A stretch of 61,431 nt of DNA from CAZKZZ01 sp964557375 (GTDB lineage Bacteria; Spirochaetota; Spirochaetia; SPDA01; CAZJBZ01): positions 1 to 61,431 of the forward strand of contig CAZKZZ010000006.1 in the NCBI GenBank assembly GCA_964557375.1. Direction: 5' to 3'. The notes beneath the pieces are model-generated. The model saw nothing but the letters and a program-made list of their open reading frames with translations. It was not told the DNA's origin and searched no databases. Below, piece by piece: positions 16,832-25,712 of the stretch. Each line of letters begins with the position of its first letter. The stretch's first letter is position 1. The position numbers and the translations under genes are program-made.

Positions 16832-18277
16832 ATGGCTGTTGATACGAAAAATCTAAAACGGGTTGCTATAAGCCCCGTTACAAGAATAGAAGGCCATGGG
16901 AAAGTGACCATTCTCATGGATGATAACCAAAAGGTACACCAGGCCAGGTTCCATATCGTCGAGTTCAGAGGGTTCGAACGGTTTGTAAAGGGCCGGCCGT
17001 ACTGGGAAGCCCCGGTACTCGTACAGAGACTGTGCGGTATCTGTCCGGTCTCTCACCATCTCGCCGCTGCAAAGGCGATGGACCTTATTGTGGGGGCCGA
17101 CAAACTGACTCCTACCGCGGAGAAGATGAGAAGGCTTATGCATTACGGACAGACCTTTCAGTCCCATGCCCTGCATTTCTTCCATCTCAGCTCCCCGGAC
17201 ATTCTGTTCGGTTTCGACGCGGACCCTGCAATTAGAAACGTCATCGGCGTTGCTAAGGAACACAAAGACTTGGCAGTACAGGGTGTAATGATGCGGAAAT
17301 ACGGGCAGGAAGTAATCAAGGCCACTGCCGGTAAGAAAATCCACGGGACAGGCGCTATTCCCGGAGGCATCAACAAGAACCTTTCTATCGAAGAGCGTGA
17401 TTTTCTCCTCAAGGACCTCGATCAGATGGTCGAATGGGCGAGAAGCGCGGTCAAACTTACCAAAGATTATACGACCGAGAACTTGAATGATCTCAAAGAT
17501 TTCGGTTCTTATATTGCCAATAACATGTCTTTAGTAAAGGAAGACGGTGCTCTCGACCTCTACCATGGAAGACTTCGGGCAGTCGATAAAGACGGAAACA
17601 AGATAATCGACGATATCGACTATCAGAATTATATCGATTACATAGCGGAAGAGGTAAAAGACTGGTCTTATATGAAGTTCCCCTTCATCAAATCGATTGG
17701 ACCGGAGAACGGCTGGTACCGGGTAGGACCGTTAGGCCGGCTCAACGCGTGTGATTACATCGACACTCCGGAAGCGAACGAAGCGTTCAAAGAGTTCCGG
17801 GCCGTTACGGACGGAAAACCGTGCCATGTAACTCTCGGGTATCACTGGGCACGGATGATCGAAACGCTCCACGCAATCGAAAAGATCAAAGAACTTCTTC
17901 ACGACTCCGACCTCCAGGGTGAGGATCTCGTTGTCAAGGGTGAGAGAAGAAGAGAAGCAGTAGGGCTTATCGAAGCTCCGCGCGGCACTCTGTTCCACCA
18001 CTACGAAGTAGATGATAAAGACCAGATAGTACGGGCCAACCTGATCGTTTCGACAACGCACAACAATGAACCGATGAACCGGGCCGTACAGCGTGTTGCC
18101 GAAGATACAATCTCCGGTAAAGAGGTAACCGAAGGACTGCTCAACGGTGTAGAAGTGGCAATTCGGGCCCATGACCCGTGTCTCTCCTGTGCTACACACG
18201 CAGTCGGGCAGATGCCTCTGGTAGTAGAACTATACGATGCGGAGCAGAATCTGCTCGACAGAAAGGTGAAAGAGTAA
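16832..18277 (+). CDS. hoxH: [NiFe]-hydrogenase large (catalytic) subunit HoxH
   Basis: 481 residues. The Ni-Fe site ligands are complete: RLCGICPVSHH (66-76, Cys68 and Cys71) and DPCLSCATH (448-456, Cys450 and Cys453). After His456 a 25-residue tail (AVGQMPLVVEL...) should be removed by HoxW once nickel is inserted. Catalyses reversible H2 oxidation coupled to NAD+ reduction in the HoxFUYH complex (group 3d by context). AAAGGAG ribosome site, 22 bp after hoxY. Confidence 0.94.
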   Translation: MAVDTKNLKRVAISPVTRIEGHGKVTILMDDNQKVHQARFHIVEFRGFERFVKGRPYWEAPVLVQRLCGICPVSHHLAAAKAMDLIVGADKLTPTAEKMRRLMHYGQTFQSHALHFFHLSSPDILFGFDADPAIRNVIGVAKEHKDLAVQGVMMRKYGQEVIKATAGKKIHGTGAIPGGINKNLSIEERDFLLKDLDQMVEWARSAVKLTKDYTTENLNDLKDFGSYIANNMSLVKEDGALDLYHGRLRAVDKDGNKIIDDIDYQNYIDYIAEEVKDWSYMKFPFIKSIGPENGWYRVGPLGRLNACDYIDTPEANEAFKEFRAVTDGKPCHVTLGYHWARMIETLHAIEKIKELLHDSDLQGEDLVVKGERRREAVGLIEAPRGTLFHHYEVDDKDQIVRANLIVSTTHNNEPMNRAVQRVAEDTISGKEVTEGLLNGVEVAIRAHDPCLSCATHAVGQMPLVVELYDAEQNLLDRKVKE

Positions 18278-18294
18278 GAGCCGAAGAATCAGCG

Positions 18295-18771
18295 ATGTCT
18301 GTACTGGTAATTGGATACGGAAACCCCGCCCGGGAAGACGACGGACTCGGGCCGGCAGTAATCGATCGACTCGAGCAGCTGGGCATAGAAGGTGTGGCAG
18401 TAGATGCTGATTATCAGCTTACTGTGGAAGATGCCGCGAGCATAGCGGAACACGAGGCGGTTGTCTTTGTGGACGCAGCGGTCAACGAAGCGGTGAAGGG
18501 AGATTCTCCTTTCGAGTTCTATCCGCTCGAGCCGAAGCATCTCACTGCTTTCAGTACCCATTCGGTTGGGCCCGAAGAGGTCCTCGACTTGGCGTGCGAA
18601 CTCTTCAGTTCTGAAGCCGAGGCGTATATGCTGGCTATACGAGGGTATTCGTTTGAAATGTACAAAGAGAGCCCGACTGAAAAGGCGCTCGAAAACCTGG
18701 AGCAGGCGATACAGTTTCTGGTACCGGTATTAAAGGCGAAGTCTTTTAAACAGGCCCTGGTACGTAAATAA
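18295..18771 (+). CDS. hoxW: Hydrogenase maturation endopeptidase HoxW (HyaD/HupD family)
   Basis: 158 residues from the ATG at 18295. Begins LVIGYGNPAREDDGLGPAV, the family signature in which Glu/Asp binds nickel, with further conserved FVDAAV and STHSVGPEEVLDLA (nickel-ligand His). It would cleave the C-terminal tail of HoxH. A longer reading frame starts inside hoxH, but homologues begin at MSVLVIGYGN. The gene order F-U-Y-H-W matches the known soluble hydrogenase operon. Confidence 0.88.
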   Translation: MSVLVIGYGNPAREDDGLGPAVIDRLEQLGIEGVAVDADYQLTVEDAASIAEHEAVVFVDAAVNEAVKGDSPFEFYPLEPKHLTAFSTHSVGPEEVLDLACELFSSEAEAYMLAIRGYSFEMYKESPTEKALENLEQAIQFLVPVLKAKSFKQALVRK

Positions 18772-18808
18772 CAACAATCTGGTATTTGTGTAAAATATGG
18801 AGGATGAA

Positions 18809-19183
18809 ATGAAAGATGGAAAATATGTAGTACTTTGTATCGACGATGATGAAGATGTTCTCTATTCACTTCGATTGATCTTGGAAAACAATGGTTATGA
18901 AATGGTCGAGGCCGGCTCAGCAGAAGAGGGGCTAAAAGCGTATAAGGAAAGCAATCCTGATTTTATCCTCGTCGACCTGATGATGGAATCTATCGATGCC
19001 GGTAAAAACTTCGTAAAAGAGCTGAAACTGATCGGCAATGAAGCTCCTATTTATATGCTATCTTCTGTAGGTGATTCTCTGGCCCAGAACATCGATTTTT
19101 CCGAACTGGGGTTGATGGGTGTGTTTCAGAAACCGATCGATTCCAATACGCTGCTCTCGACTCTGAAACGAAAACTCAAATAA
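18809..19183 (+). CDS. Single-domain response regulator in the hox operon
   Basis: 124 residues, a stand-alone receiver: VVLCIDDDEDVL (acidic pair), phospho-acceptor in FILVDLMM, YMLSSVGDS (Ser/Thr position) and FQKPID (Lys). No output domain. The start at 18809 is chosen because GGAGG (18799-18803) lies five bases upstream; an in-frame ATG at 18797 overlaps that ribosome site. It lies 37 bp after hoxW on the same strand with no terminator between, so probably co-expressed with the hydrogenase. Partner kinase unknown; the REC-HK protein at 11637-12785 is one candidate. Confidence 0.82.
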   Translation: MKDGKYVVLCIDDDEDVLYSLRLILENNGYEMVEAGSAEEGLKAYKESNPDFILVDLMMESIDAGKNFVKELKLIGNEAPIYMLSSVGDSLAQNIDFSELGLMGVFQKPIDSNTLLSTLKRKLK

Positions 19184-19189
19184 GGGGAT

Positions 19190-19213
19190 TTCTAAAAACT
19201 GCAGTTTTTAGAA
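19190..19213. repeat. Perfect 24-bp palindrome between convergent hox and hyp genes
   Basis: Arms TTCTAAAAACT and AGTTTTTAGAA flank a central GC. It lies 7 bp after the response-regulator stop and 35 bp from the opposing hypB-like stop, so it may serve as a bidirectional terminator. Arm style (pyrimidine edge, A5/T5 core) matches the other intergenic palindromes, and the following CTACCTTTAAGTGG resembles linkers of the 25600 copy. Confidence 0.75.
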
Positions 19214-19247
19214 GTCTACTACCTTTAAGTGGCCATAATAGCTAAGA

Positions 19248-20051
19248 CTAAGAACCGGCCTTCCTCTCACCGATTTCGGACCGGGGGGAAGGCTTTCCTT
19301 TCAGTATACGATTAAGAATTTTCTCTACATCGGCTGCAAAATCGGTCTCGATCAAGCGGTCCGGAGAGCCGATCGCCCGTTCTAAACCGGGGTCGAACTG
19401 TATAGTGCCTCGAAGCTTGTTACGAAAGCCCGCCTGCAGCTCCGACCCTACCGGCCCTTTCCCGGATTGGTCTTTCTTATCAACCGGATACGTCTCATTG
19501 ACGACCACACCGCTGACCCCAACATTACTCTCTTCGAGCAGGCCCATAAGACGCTGTACCACTTTTGCCGACACAACAGAGGGAGAGGAGAGAACGACGG
19601 TCTCGCACTGAGGGATGTATTTTATAAGGTCCATCAACTCGTCCCCGATTCCCGGAGGCATGTCGATAATAAGATAATCGAGGGCCCCCCATATCGTGAC
19701 AGCGAGCAGTTCGATAATACTGTTGGTAATGTCCTCCCCGCGCAGCGGAACACCGTGCTCTCCGGTAAACGGAGTAATACTCATAAACGAGAGTCCCGGT
19801 ACCACCGCGACAGGCAAAATGCCGCCTTCTTCTTCGGGAAAGGACGGGGTTACACCTAAAAAGAGGTGATCGGTAGCACCGTGAAAATCGAAGTCGAGGA
19901 TGCCTACCCGGTGTCCCTTCTTGGCCAAAAGGAGCGCTGAGACCACGGCCGTACTGCTCTTTCCTACCCCGCCTTTACTGCTCGTAAATGCCACGGTCCT
20001 TCCGATCCGTTTCAAACGGACGGGGATAACGGAGGTTCTCGGATCGATCAT
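19248..20051 (-). CDS. hypB: MinD/Mrp-family ATPase coupled to hypA, probable ATPase-type HypB
   Basis: 267 residues. Deviant Walker A KGGVGKSS (26-33), switch I-like LDFDFHGATDHLFLG, and YLIIDMPPGIGDELMDL (Walker B). It is not ParA-like at its ends and lacks the Fe-S cysteines of bacterial Mrp/ApbC. Its ATG overlaps the hypA stop (ATGA), and it is the only P-loop protein in a set otherwise holding hypA, C, D, E and F. In Thermococcales a Mrp/MinD-type ATPase next to HypA acts as HypB in nickel delivery; by analogy this gene would load nickel through HypA. The canonical GTPase HypB is not seen. The symbol is assigned on this analogy. Confidence 0.72.
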   Translation of the reverse strand: MIDPRTSVIPVRLKRIGRTVAFTSSKGGVGKSSTAVVSALLLAKKGHRVGILDFDFHGATDHLFLGVTPSFPEEEGGILPVAVVPGLSFMSITPFTGEHGVPLRGEDITNSIIELLAVTIWGALDYLIIDMPPGIGDELMDLIKYIPQCETVVLSSPSVVSAKVVQRLMGLLEESNVGVSGVVVNETYPVDKKDQSGKGPVGSELQAGFRNKLRGTIQFDPGLERAIGSPDRLIETDFAADVEKILNRILKGKPSPRSEIGERKAGS

Positions 20052-20461
20052 GCTTCTTCCTTTAAAACTTCGATAGTCTGAATATGGACACCTCTGCCCT
20101 TTTCGACATGAAAATCGCGGCTGTGACAGGAGGGACAGTAGATATACACGTGGGCCGTTTCCGGTAAAAAGTGTATTGCTTCCCGCTCGTCTTCGGTCAA
20201 ATGGGGAAAGGCGGTAAGGTCCCATGCAAACCCGCATACGTTGCAGGCAAATGAGGCCGGTTCGATGACAGTATGGAAGTGTGTTGCGTCCCACGGTTCC
20301 TCTTCGAGAAATGTCTTGAGCCCCTCGAAGAACACCTCTTCATTGACGTTTTGAAGCTCCCCTAACGCAATGGTTACGGAGGCAAGATGTTCGGTTTCGA
20401 GTTTGGCAAGCTCCTGTTTGACGGTTTCCACCACCGCCTCTGCGAGAGCATACTCATGCAT
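20048..20461 (-). CDS. hypA: Nickel metallochaperone HypA
   Basis: 137 residues. Starts MHEYALAEAVV, where Met1-His2 forms the nickel site, and carries a zinc ribbon from CNVCGFAW and CPSCHS. It hands nickel to the hydrogenase large subunit with HypB. AAGGAG precedes the ATG. Divergent from hypF. Confidence 0.93.
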   Translation of the reverse strand: MHEYALAEAVVETVKQELAKLETEHLASVTIALGELQNVNEEVFFEGLKTFLEEEPWDATHFHTVIEPASFACNVCGFAWDLTAFPHLTEDEREAIHFLPETAHVYIYCPSCHSRDFHVEKGRGVHIQTIEVLKEEA

Positions 20462-20519
20462 GCGGGTCTCCTTGTTACATCGTCGGTTATTGTACAGACA
20501 GTGACCGAATATGCGGACT

Positions 20520-20548
20520 ACTCTACTGAAGCTCCTCCATTCGGTCAA
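20520..20548 (-). promoter_or_regulatory. Putative promoter for hypA-hypB
   Basis: Minus strand TTGACC (20548-20543), 17-bp spacer, TAGAGT (20525-20520), about 55 bp upstream of the hypA start. The 159-bp gap between hypA and hypF shows no clear NikR-like or Rex-like palindrome. Confidence 0.45.
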
Positions 20549-20620
20549 GAGCACCCGCGCCGACACCCGTATCCGCTTTATGGTAGACGAATCGAAAAAA
20601 ATCAAGTATTCATATCGTAT

Positions 20621-23113
20621 ATGCCGAAACGAAAAAGGATCAGGTTTACCGGAATCGTTCAGGGTGTCGGATTTCGGCCTACCGTATATAGATGTGCCGT
20701 GGAACTGGGGTTGACCGGTACCGTACAGAATAGACGTTCGGAAGTTATTGCTGAAATACAGGGTGAGAACGGTCAAATAGAACGGTTCGAACCGCTCCTC
20801 CTTAAAAAACTGCCGGCTGCAGCGCGGCTCGACACCTTTGAGCAGGAAGACATCGAACCGGTCGAGGAAGAGACGTTCGAGATCATCCCCAGCAAGACCA
20901 GTGATTATGTGTTTCCCCCCATTCCGCCGGACCTCGCCGTGTGTGAGGAGTGTAAAAAAGAGCTGTTCGACCCGAATAACAGACGGTACCTCTATCCCTT
21001 TATCACCTGCACCCAGTGCGGCCCCCGCTATTCGATCGTAGAAGACACCCCTTTCGACAGGGACACAACCTCCATGATCGATTTTCCCCAGTGTCCGGAC
21101 TGCTTAGAGGAGTATACCTCGCCCGAGGACAGACGTTTCCATTCCCAAACCAATTCATGCAGCGTGTGCGGGCCATCCCTAACCCTGCTCCCCGCCGCAC
21201 TGTCTGCCGCCGATACAGCAGAGAAACCGGATAACGGATCCTCAGCGGCCCGCGATGATGATCCGGTGAAGGCGGCAGTCAGGGCACTTTCAGAGGGGAA
21301 AGTAGTCGCTATTCACGGCATCGGGGGGTTCCATCTTGCAGTCGACCCCTCCTCGAAGGACGGTTTGGCTAAATTGAGAAGAGACAAAGAGCGGGAGAGA
21401 AAACCGTTTGCACTCATGGTCCGGGATGTAGAAGAGGCCGCCCGCCTCTGCGTAATGGGCGCGGAAGAGCACGTGATGCTCACCTCTCCTGAAAACCCGA
21501 TTGTTATTATGCCGATGCGGAGCGACCTTCCCGTCCGCGAAACCGAATACCTCAATCAGGTCAGTGATATCGGAACGCTGGGAGTCATGGTGCCCTATAC
21601 ACCGCTGCATCTGCTTCTTTTCTATCATCCCGAGATTACCGTCCCTTACAGCCACCTCATTATGACAAGCGGCAATCTCAAGGGCGAGCCGATTATAACT
21701 GACCCGACCAGTGCCCGAGAAAAGCTCGCAGGTGCGGCCGATCTGATACTGACGCACAACCGCCGGATCCTGTTCCGCACCGACGATTCGGTAGTACGTA
21801 TGACCTCCGCTACGGGGGTCAAAAAAGACCAAGCAGAGACCACGCGGCCTCATGGGCAGTGTCTTATCCGGCGGTCACGGGGATATGTTCCCCATATCCT
21901 CAAACTGAAAGAGCCTGCTGATACGGTAACTCTCGCTCTAGGCGGAGATCTCAAGAGCGCGCCCGCGTTTGCCTCCGGCAGTGATGTGTACCTCGCCCCC
22001 TATATCGGAGACCTCGAAGGAGCGGAGATCATCACTGCATTCGAAGAACAGATCGATAAGATTTTGGATCTCTACGGTATCGAACCGAAGCGGCTGGTCC
22101 ACGATCTCCATCCCGGTTATGTCTCCACCCAATGGGCGGCAGACCTTCCAAAACACCGGTCCGGGATCAGCCGTTCTATCGAAGAGACAATAGGAGTCCA
22201 GCACCACCATGCCCATATTCTCTCGGTGATGGCGGAACACGGGCTCGATGAGGTGCTGGGACTGAGTTTTGACGGGACCGGATACGGTACGGACGGGACG
22301 ATCTGGGGCGGAGAGTTTCTTTTTGCAGGCCGGTCGCGGTTTACGAGGCTTGGGCGGTTTGCTCCCTTTCTGCTCCCCGGTGGTGATGCCGCCGTGCGGA
22401 ACCCCCCCCGTACCGCTTTCGCAATTCTTACAGAAACAGGAGTTCAGCCGGATACCGCCCCCGCGGCCGAGACCGATGAACCGGAGAAACGAAGCGGACT
22501 GTACGAAATTATCGAAGCGGTCGAAGCCTCAGGCCTTACCGGTGAGGAGCGGAGTCTGGTCCCGGAAATGGTAAAAAAAAGGATCAACTCGCCGGTTACA
22601 TCATCGCTGGGGAGAATCTTCGATGCCGCGGCAGCCGTGTTGGGGCTGGTAGATGTCGTAGGGTACGAAGGAGAAGGGCCGATGAAACTGGAGGGGTCCG
22701 CCTGCCGGGCTGCAATGGCGGGTCGCCTCGGTTCTCTCAGGCCGGAGAGAGCGGAAGAGCTTCTGCCCCTCGAGGAGAGGTCCGGACTGTTCGAAATAGA
22801 TCCGGGACCCCTTCTGTGGTATCTCGCCGAAGAGATGAAACAGACCGAACAGAAGCGAGCTCGTATCGAAGAGCTTGCCGCTCTGTTTCATCAGACAATT
22901 GCGTATGGAGCCTTAAACGGGGCGCTTACCATGCGTGACAAGACCGGAATAGAGGACATCGCCCTATCAGGAGGGGTGTTTCAAAACATCTACCTGCTCG
23001 AACTCGTTATCCCCCTCCTTGAAGAATCCGGCTTTAACGTATATACAAACAGTAAACTACCACCGGGTGATGGAGGAATCGCGGTCGGTCAGGCTTACTA
23101 TAAAACCGGGTGA
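20621..23113 (+). CDS. hypF: Carbamoyltransferase HypF
   Basis: 830 residues, somewhat longer than usual. Acylphosphatase-like start IRFTGIVQGVGFRPTVYR; zinc-finger pairs CEECKKELF, CTQCGPRYS, CPDCLEEY and CSVCGPS (about 105-185); a YrdC-like domain (about 215-410); and a Kae1-like domain with HHHAHILSVMAEHG and GLSFDGTGYGTDG. HypF makes the thiocarbamate on HypE that becomes the Fe-bound CN ligands. Loops rich in Asp/Glu/Ala (about 195-210 and in the C-terminal half) account for the extra length. The ATG at 20621 is chosen from the domain start; it has no good ribosome site. Confidence 0.93.
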   Translation: MPKRKRIRFTGIVQGVGFRPTVYRCAVELGLTGTVQNRRSEVIAEIQGENGQIERFEPLLLKKLPAAARLDTFEQEDIEPVEEETFEIIPSKTSDYVFPPIPPDLAVCEECKKELFDPNNRRYLYPFITCTQCGPRYSIVEDTPFDRDTTSMIDFPQCPDCLEEYTSPEDRRFHSQTNSCSVCGPSLTLLPAALSAADTAEKPDNGSSAARDDDPVKAAVRALSEGKVVAIHGIGGFHLAVDPSSKDGLAKLRRDKERERKPFALMVRDVEEAARLCVMGAEEHVMLTSPENPIVIMPMRSDLPVRETEYLNQVSDIGTLGVMVPYTPLHLLLFYHPEITVPYSHLIMTSGNLKGEPIITDPTSAREKLAGAADLILTHNRRILFRTDDSVVRMTSATGVKKDQAETTRPHGQCLIRRSRGYVPHILKLKEPADTVTLALGGDLKSAPAFASGSDVYLAPYIGDLEGAEIITAFEEQIDKILDLYGIEPKRLVHDLHPGYVSTQWAADLPKHRSGISRSIEETIGVQHHHAHILSVMAEHGLDEVLGLSFDGTGYGTDGTIWGGEFLFAGRSRFTRLGRFAPFLLPGGDAAVRNPPRTAFAILTETGVQPDTAPAAETDEPEKRSGLYEIIEAVEASGLTGEERSLVPEMVKKRINSPVTSSLGRIFDAAAAVLGLVDVVGYEGEGPMKLEGSACRAAMAGRLGSLRPERAEELLPLEERSGLFEIDPGPLLWYLAEEMKQTEQKRARIEELAALFHQTIAYGALNGALTMRDKTGIEDIALSGGVFQNIYLLELVIPLLEESGFNVYTNSKLPPGDGGIAVGQAYYKTG

Positions 23114-23137
23114 TACTGTTTGACAAAGGAGAATATT

Positions 23138-23365
23138 ATGTGTTTGGCAGTGCCGTTACAGATAAAAGAGATTACTGGTCCTGAATCCGCCCTCGTCTCG
23201 CAGGGAGAAACAGATATGGAGGTAAATATATCTCTGCTCGAAGGACCGAAACCGGGGGATTATGTTATCGTTCATGCCGGTTTTGCTATCGAGATTCTCG
23301 GCGACAGCGAGGCCAATGAAATTATAGAGCTCTACGATAACCTGCAAGAGAACCCGTATGAATGA
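23138..23365 (+). CDS. hypC: Hydrogenase assembly chaperone HypC
   Basis: 75 residues beginning MCLAVPLQI; Cys2 is the essential ligand that carries the Fe(CN)2CO unit with HypD. The ATG at 23138 is preceded by AAAGGAG; a TTG 18 bases upstream would hide Cys2 and is rejected. Overlaps hypD by 8 bp. Confidence 0.93.
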   Translation: MCLAVPLQIKEITGPESALVSQGETDMEVNISLLEGPKPGDYVIVHAGFAIEILGDSEANEIIELYDNLQENPYE

Positions 23366-24503
23366 AGCGCGGAGGCAGGTGGGGGGAGAAGTGCGGCAGA
23401 AAGCGCAGGCTCTCTCCTCCCTCATACACCGATATGCAGATGAGCTCGAGCAACCTGCCGTACTCATGGAGGTGTGCGGGACCCACACCGTAAATCTGAG
23501 AAAATACGGTATCCACACTATGCTGCCCGGCACTATTACGCTCATCTCCGGTCCCGGTTGTCCGGTGTGTGTAACGCCGTCCTCCTATATCGACAATGCC
23601 CTCCGTTTGATAGAAGACCATGGTGCTGCGGTGGCTACCTTTGGTGACATGGTCAAGGTCCCGGGGACCGAAGGCCGTTCCCTGTCCCAGTATATGGGAA
23701 CGGAGCTGGTCAGAATTGTCTACTCTCCGGGGGAGCTTCTCGAGATTGCCGAGAACAGCAGACGGCCGGTCGTGTTTCTCGGTATCGGGTTCGAAACAAC
23801 TATACCTGTTATTGCGTCCGTATTCCTCACGGCGGCTGAGCGGAAAATCGATAATCTATTTCTCTATCCCGCGTTCAAGACTGTAGCTCCCGCACTAAAA
23901 GCTCTGCTTGCCGAACAGGAACGGGGATTCAACGGGTTTCTTCTGCCGGGACACGTGTCGGTCATTATCGGTCTCGGACCGTACCGGTTTCTCGAATCGC
24001 CGGACGGTGTTCCGGGGGTCGTCATGGGATTCGAACCGTTGGATATGCTCGAAGGGATCGCCGTTTTGGTAAAACTCCTCCTCGACGGGAAACGGGAAAT
24101 ACACAATTGCTATACCCGTGCCGTCCGCGATGAGGGGAACAGCAAAGCACGGCAGGTAATGCACACACTGCTCGAACCGGCGGATGCACTCTGGCGGGGT
24201 TTGGGGACTATACCCGATTCGGGGCTTGCCCTCCGAGAAAAATACGCCCGCTTTGATGCTGCCGAGCAGTTTTCTCTTCCTCCGCTCTCTCCGTATGAAC
24301 CGCCCGGCTGCCTCTGCGCCCAGGTCATTCAGGGAAAGGCGATACCGCCCGACTGTTCTTTGTTCGGCTCACCCTGTACCCCCGATCAGCCCGTAGGCCC
24401 CTGCATGGTGTCGTCCGAAGGTACCTGCGCCGCATATTTTCGTTACGGGGTGCCTGTTCGGGTTAATCAAAATGGCGGCACGCGCCAAAAAGGCGGTAGC
24501 TGA
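23358..24503 (+). CDS. hypD: Fe-S scaffold protein HypD
   Basis: 381 residues. Conserved blocks MEVCGTHT, SGPGCPVCVTP, FGDMVKVPGT and GFETT surround the iron-ligand assembly site, and C-terminal Cys (CLCAQVIQG, PPDCSLFGSPC, GPCMVSSEGTC) hold the [4Fe-4S] cluster. It builds Fe(CN)2CO with HypC and HypE. Its stop overlaps the hypE start by one base (TGATG). Confidence 0.93.
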   Translation: MNEARRQVGGEVRQKAQALSSLIHRYADELEQPAVLMEVCGTHTVNLRKYGIHTMLPGTITLISGPGCPVCVTPSSYIDNALRLIEDHGAAVATFGDMVKVPGTEGRSLSQYMGTELVRIVYSPGELLEIAENSRRPVVFLGIGFETTIPVIASVFLTAAERKIDNLFLYPAFKTVAPALKALLAEQERGFNGFLLPGHVSVIIGLGPYRFLESPDGVPGVVMGFEPLDMLEGIAVLVKLLLDGKREIHNCYTRAVRDEGNSKARQVMHTLLEPADALWRGLGTIPDSGLALREKYARFDAAEQFSLPPLSPYEPPGCLCAQVIQGKAIPPDCSLFGSPCTPDQPVGPCMVSSEGTCAAYFRYGVPVRVNQNGGTRQKGGS

Positions 24504-25504
24504 TGGACGTTATCAGACTCGAACACGGAAGCGGGGGCAGTCTTTCCCGGGAGCTGGTCGAGGACGTCATTTACCCCCGGCTCAAAAACAGCAAGTATAC
24601 CGTCCTCACCGACGGAACGGTAATACCTGTTGAGGGCACACCGGTTTTTACCACCGATACCTATGTTGTCGACCCTCCTTTTTTCCCGGGAGGAGATATC
24701 GGCACCCTCGCCGTTTTCGGCACCTGCAATGACCTCGCCGTATCGGGGGCCCGCCCCCAATATCTCTCCTTAGGCTTCATACTCGAGGAAGGATTTCCCG
24801 TCTCTGACCTCGAACGGGTTCTCGATTCGCTCTCTGCCGCTGCAGCGGAAGCTGGTGTAGCAATTGTAACCGGAGACACAAAGGTCGTCCCCAAAGGAAA
24901 AGGCGGGGGCATTTATATCAATTCATCCGGTGTGGGTATACTACAGGGTGAGACGGAGCTCGGCACACAACAAATTTCACTCGGGGACAAGATCGTTGTC
25001 TCCTCACCGGTCGGTGAACACGGAATAGCGGTCCTCGCTGCCCGCGAGAAACTCTCTGTAGCCAAAAATCTCTCCTCAGACTGCAGACCGCTCTACCCTG
25101 CATGCCGTACCCTGCTTCAGTTCGGCGGTACAGTCCGATTCATGCGGGACGCGACGCGGGGCGGGCTGGCAGCCGTGTTCAATGAAGCGGTCACCGGTCT
25201 ATCGGTGGGATTCCGGGTGGAAGAAGAGGCAGTACCGGTCAAAGAAACGGTCCGTACGGTTTCGGAGATCCTCGGACTCAATCCGTTCGAAGTGGCCAAT
25301 GAAGGCGTTTTAGTCGCGGTTATCGATGGGGCCCGCGCTGAAGAGATAACCGCAGAGCTTCGATCGGTTGAAGGGTGCGGAGAAGCGGCAGTTGTCGGAG
25401 AAGTAGTCGAGGAACCCGCAGGCAGGGTACTCCTTTCGACAGTTGTAGGGGGCAGCCGGATTCTCGATTTTCCCCGGGGCCTTTTGCTCCCCCGAATTTG
25501 CTGA
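24503..25504 (+). CDS. hypE: Hydrogenase maturation protein HypE
   Basis: 333 residues, PurM-like fold: LEHGSGGSLSRELVEDVIYPRL, TDTYVVDPPFFPGGDIG, VTGDTKVVPKGKG, and FMRDATRGGLAAVFNE. It ends in PRIC, the C-terminal Cys that accepts the carbamoyl group from HypF and is dehydrated with ATP to thiocyanate. Last of hypFCDE. Confidence 0.94.
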   Translation: MDVIRLEHGSGGSLSRELVEDVIYPRLKNSKYTVLTDGTVIPVEGTPVFTTDTYVVDPPFFPGGDIGTLAVFGTCNDLAVSGARPQYLSLGFILEEGFPVSDLERVLDSLSAAAAEAGVAIVTGDTKVVPKGKGGGIYINSSGVGILQGETELGTQQISLGDKIVVSSPVGEHGIAVLAAREKLSVAKNLSSDCRPLYPACRTLLQFGGTVRFMRDATRGGLAAVFNEAVTGLSVGFRVEEEAVPVKETVRTVSEILGLNPFEVANEGVLVAVIDGARAEEITAELRSVEGCGEAAVVGEVVEEPAGRVLLSTVVGGSRILDFPRGLLLPRIC

Positions 25505-25599
25505 GGGTTCCGCCTCGATAACCGTCTCGATGAAGGCCTCAAAAACTGTCTCGAGCGGCGCCTTGAAAAACGCCGTGGTAAACGCCTTTACAAGCTGAG

Positions 25600-25633
25600 G
25601 CTATTTCAAAATTAAGACTAATTTTGAAATAGC
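25600..25633. repeat. Hairpin with TTTCAAAATTA stem
   Basis: Perfect 15-bp arms (25600-25614 and 25619-25633; GCTATTTCAAAATTA and complement) with tetraloop AGAC. About 95 bp after the hypE stop; it may terminate hypFCDE transcription but has no following T-run. Confidence 0.75.
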
Positions 25634-25649
25634 TACCTTAATGTAAAGT

Positions 25650-25709
25650 GAAGTTTTTGGTAATTTATTGTAATATAGAATAGTATTTATACTTAAGACC
25701 AAAAACTTC
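25650..25709. repeat. Composite palindromic repeat, first module, complete copy
   Basis: Twelve-base arms GAAGTTTTTGGT (25650-25661) and ACCAAAAACTTC (25698-25709) enclose 36 A/T-rich bases. The 19 bases from 25659 are identical to window positions 1-19. The preceding AAAGTG and the GAAGTTTTTGG arm resemble AAGTGGAGTTTTGG of the copies at 40683 and 42362, so the two composite types seem related. Confidence 0.85.
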
Positions 25710-25712
25710 GAG

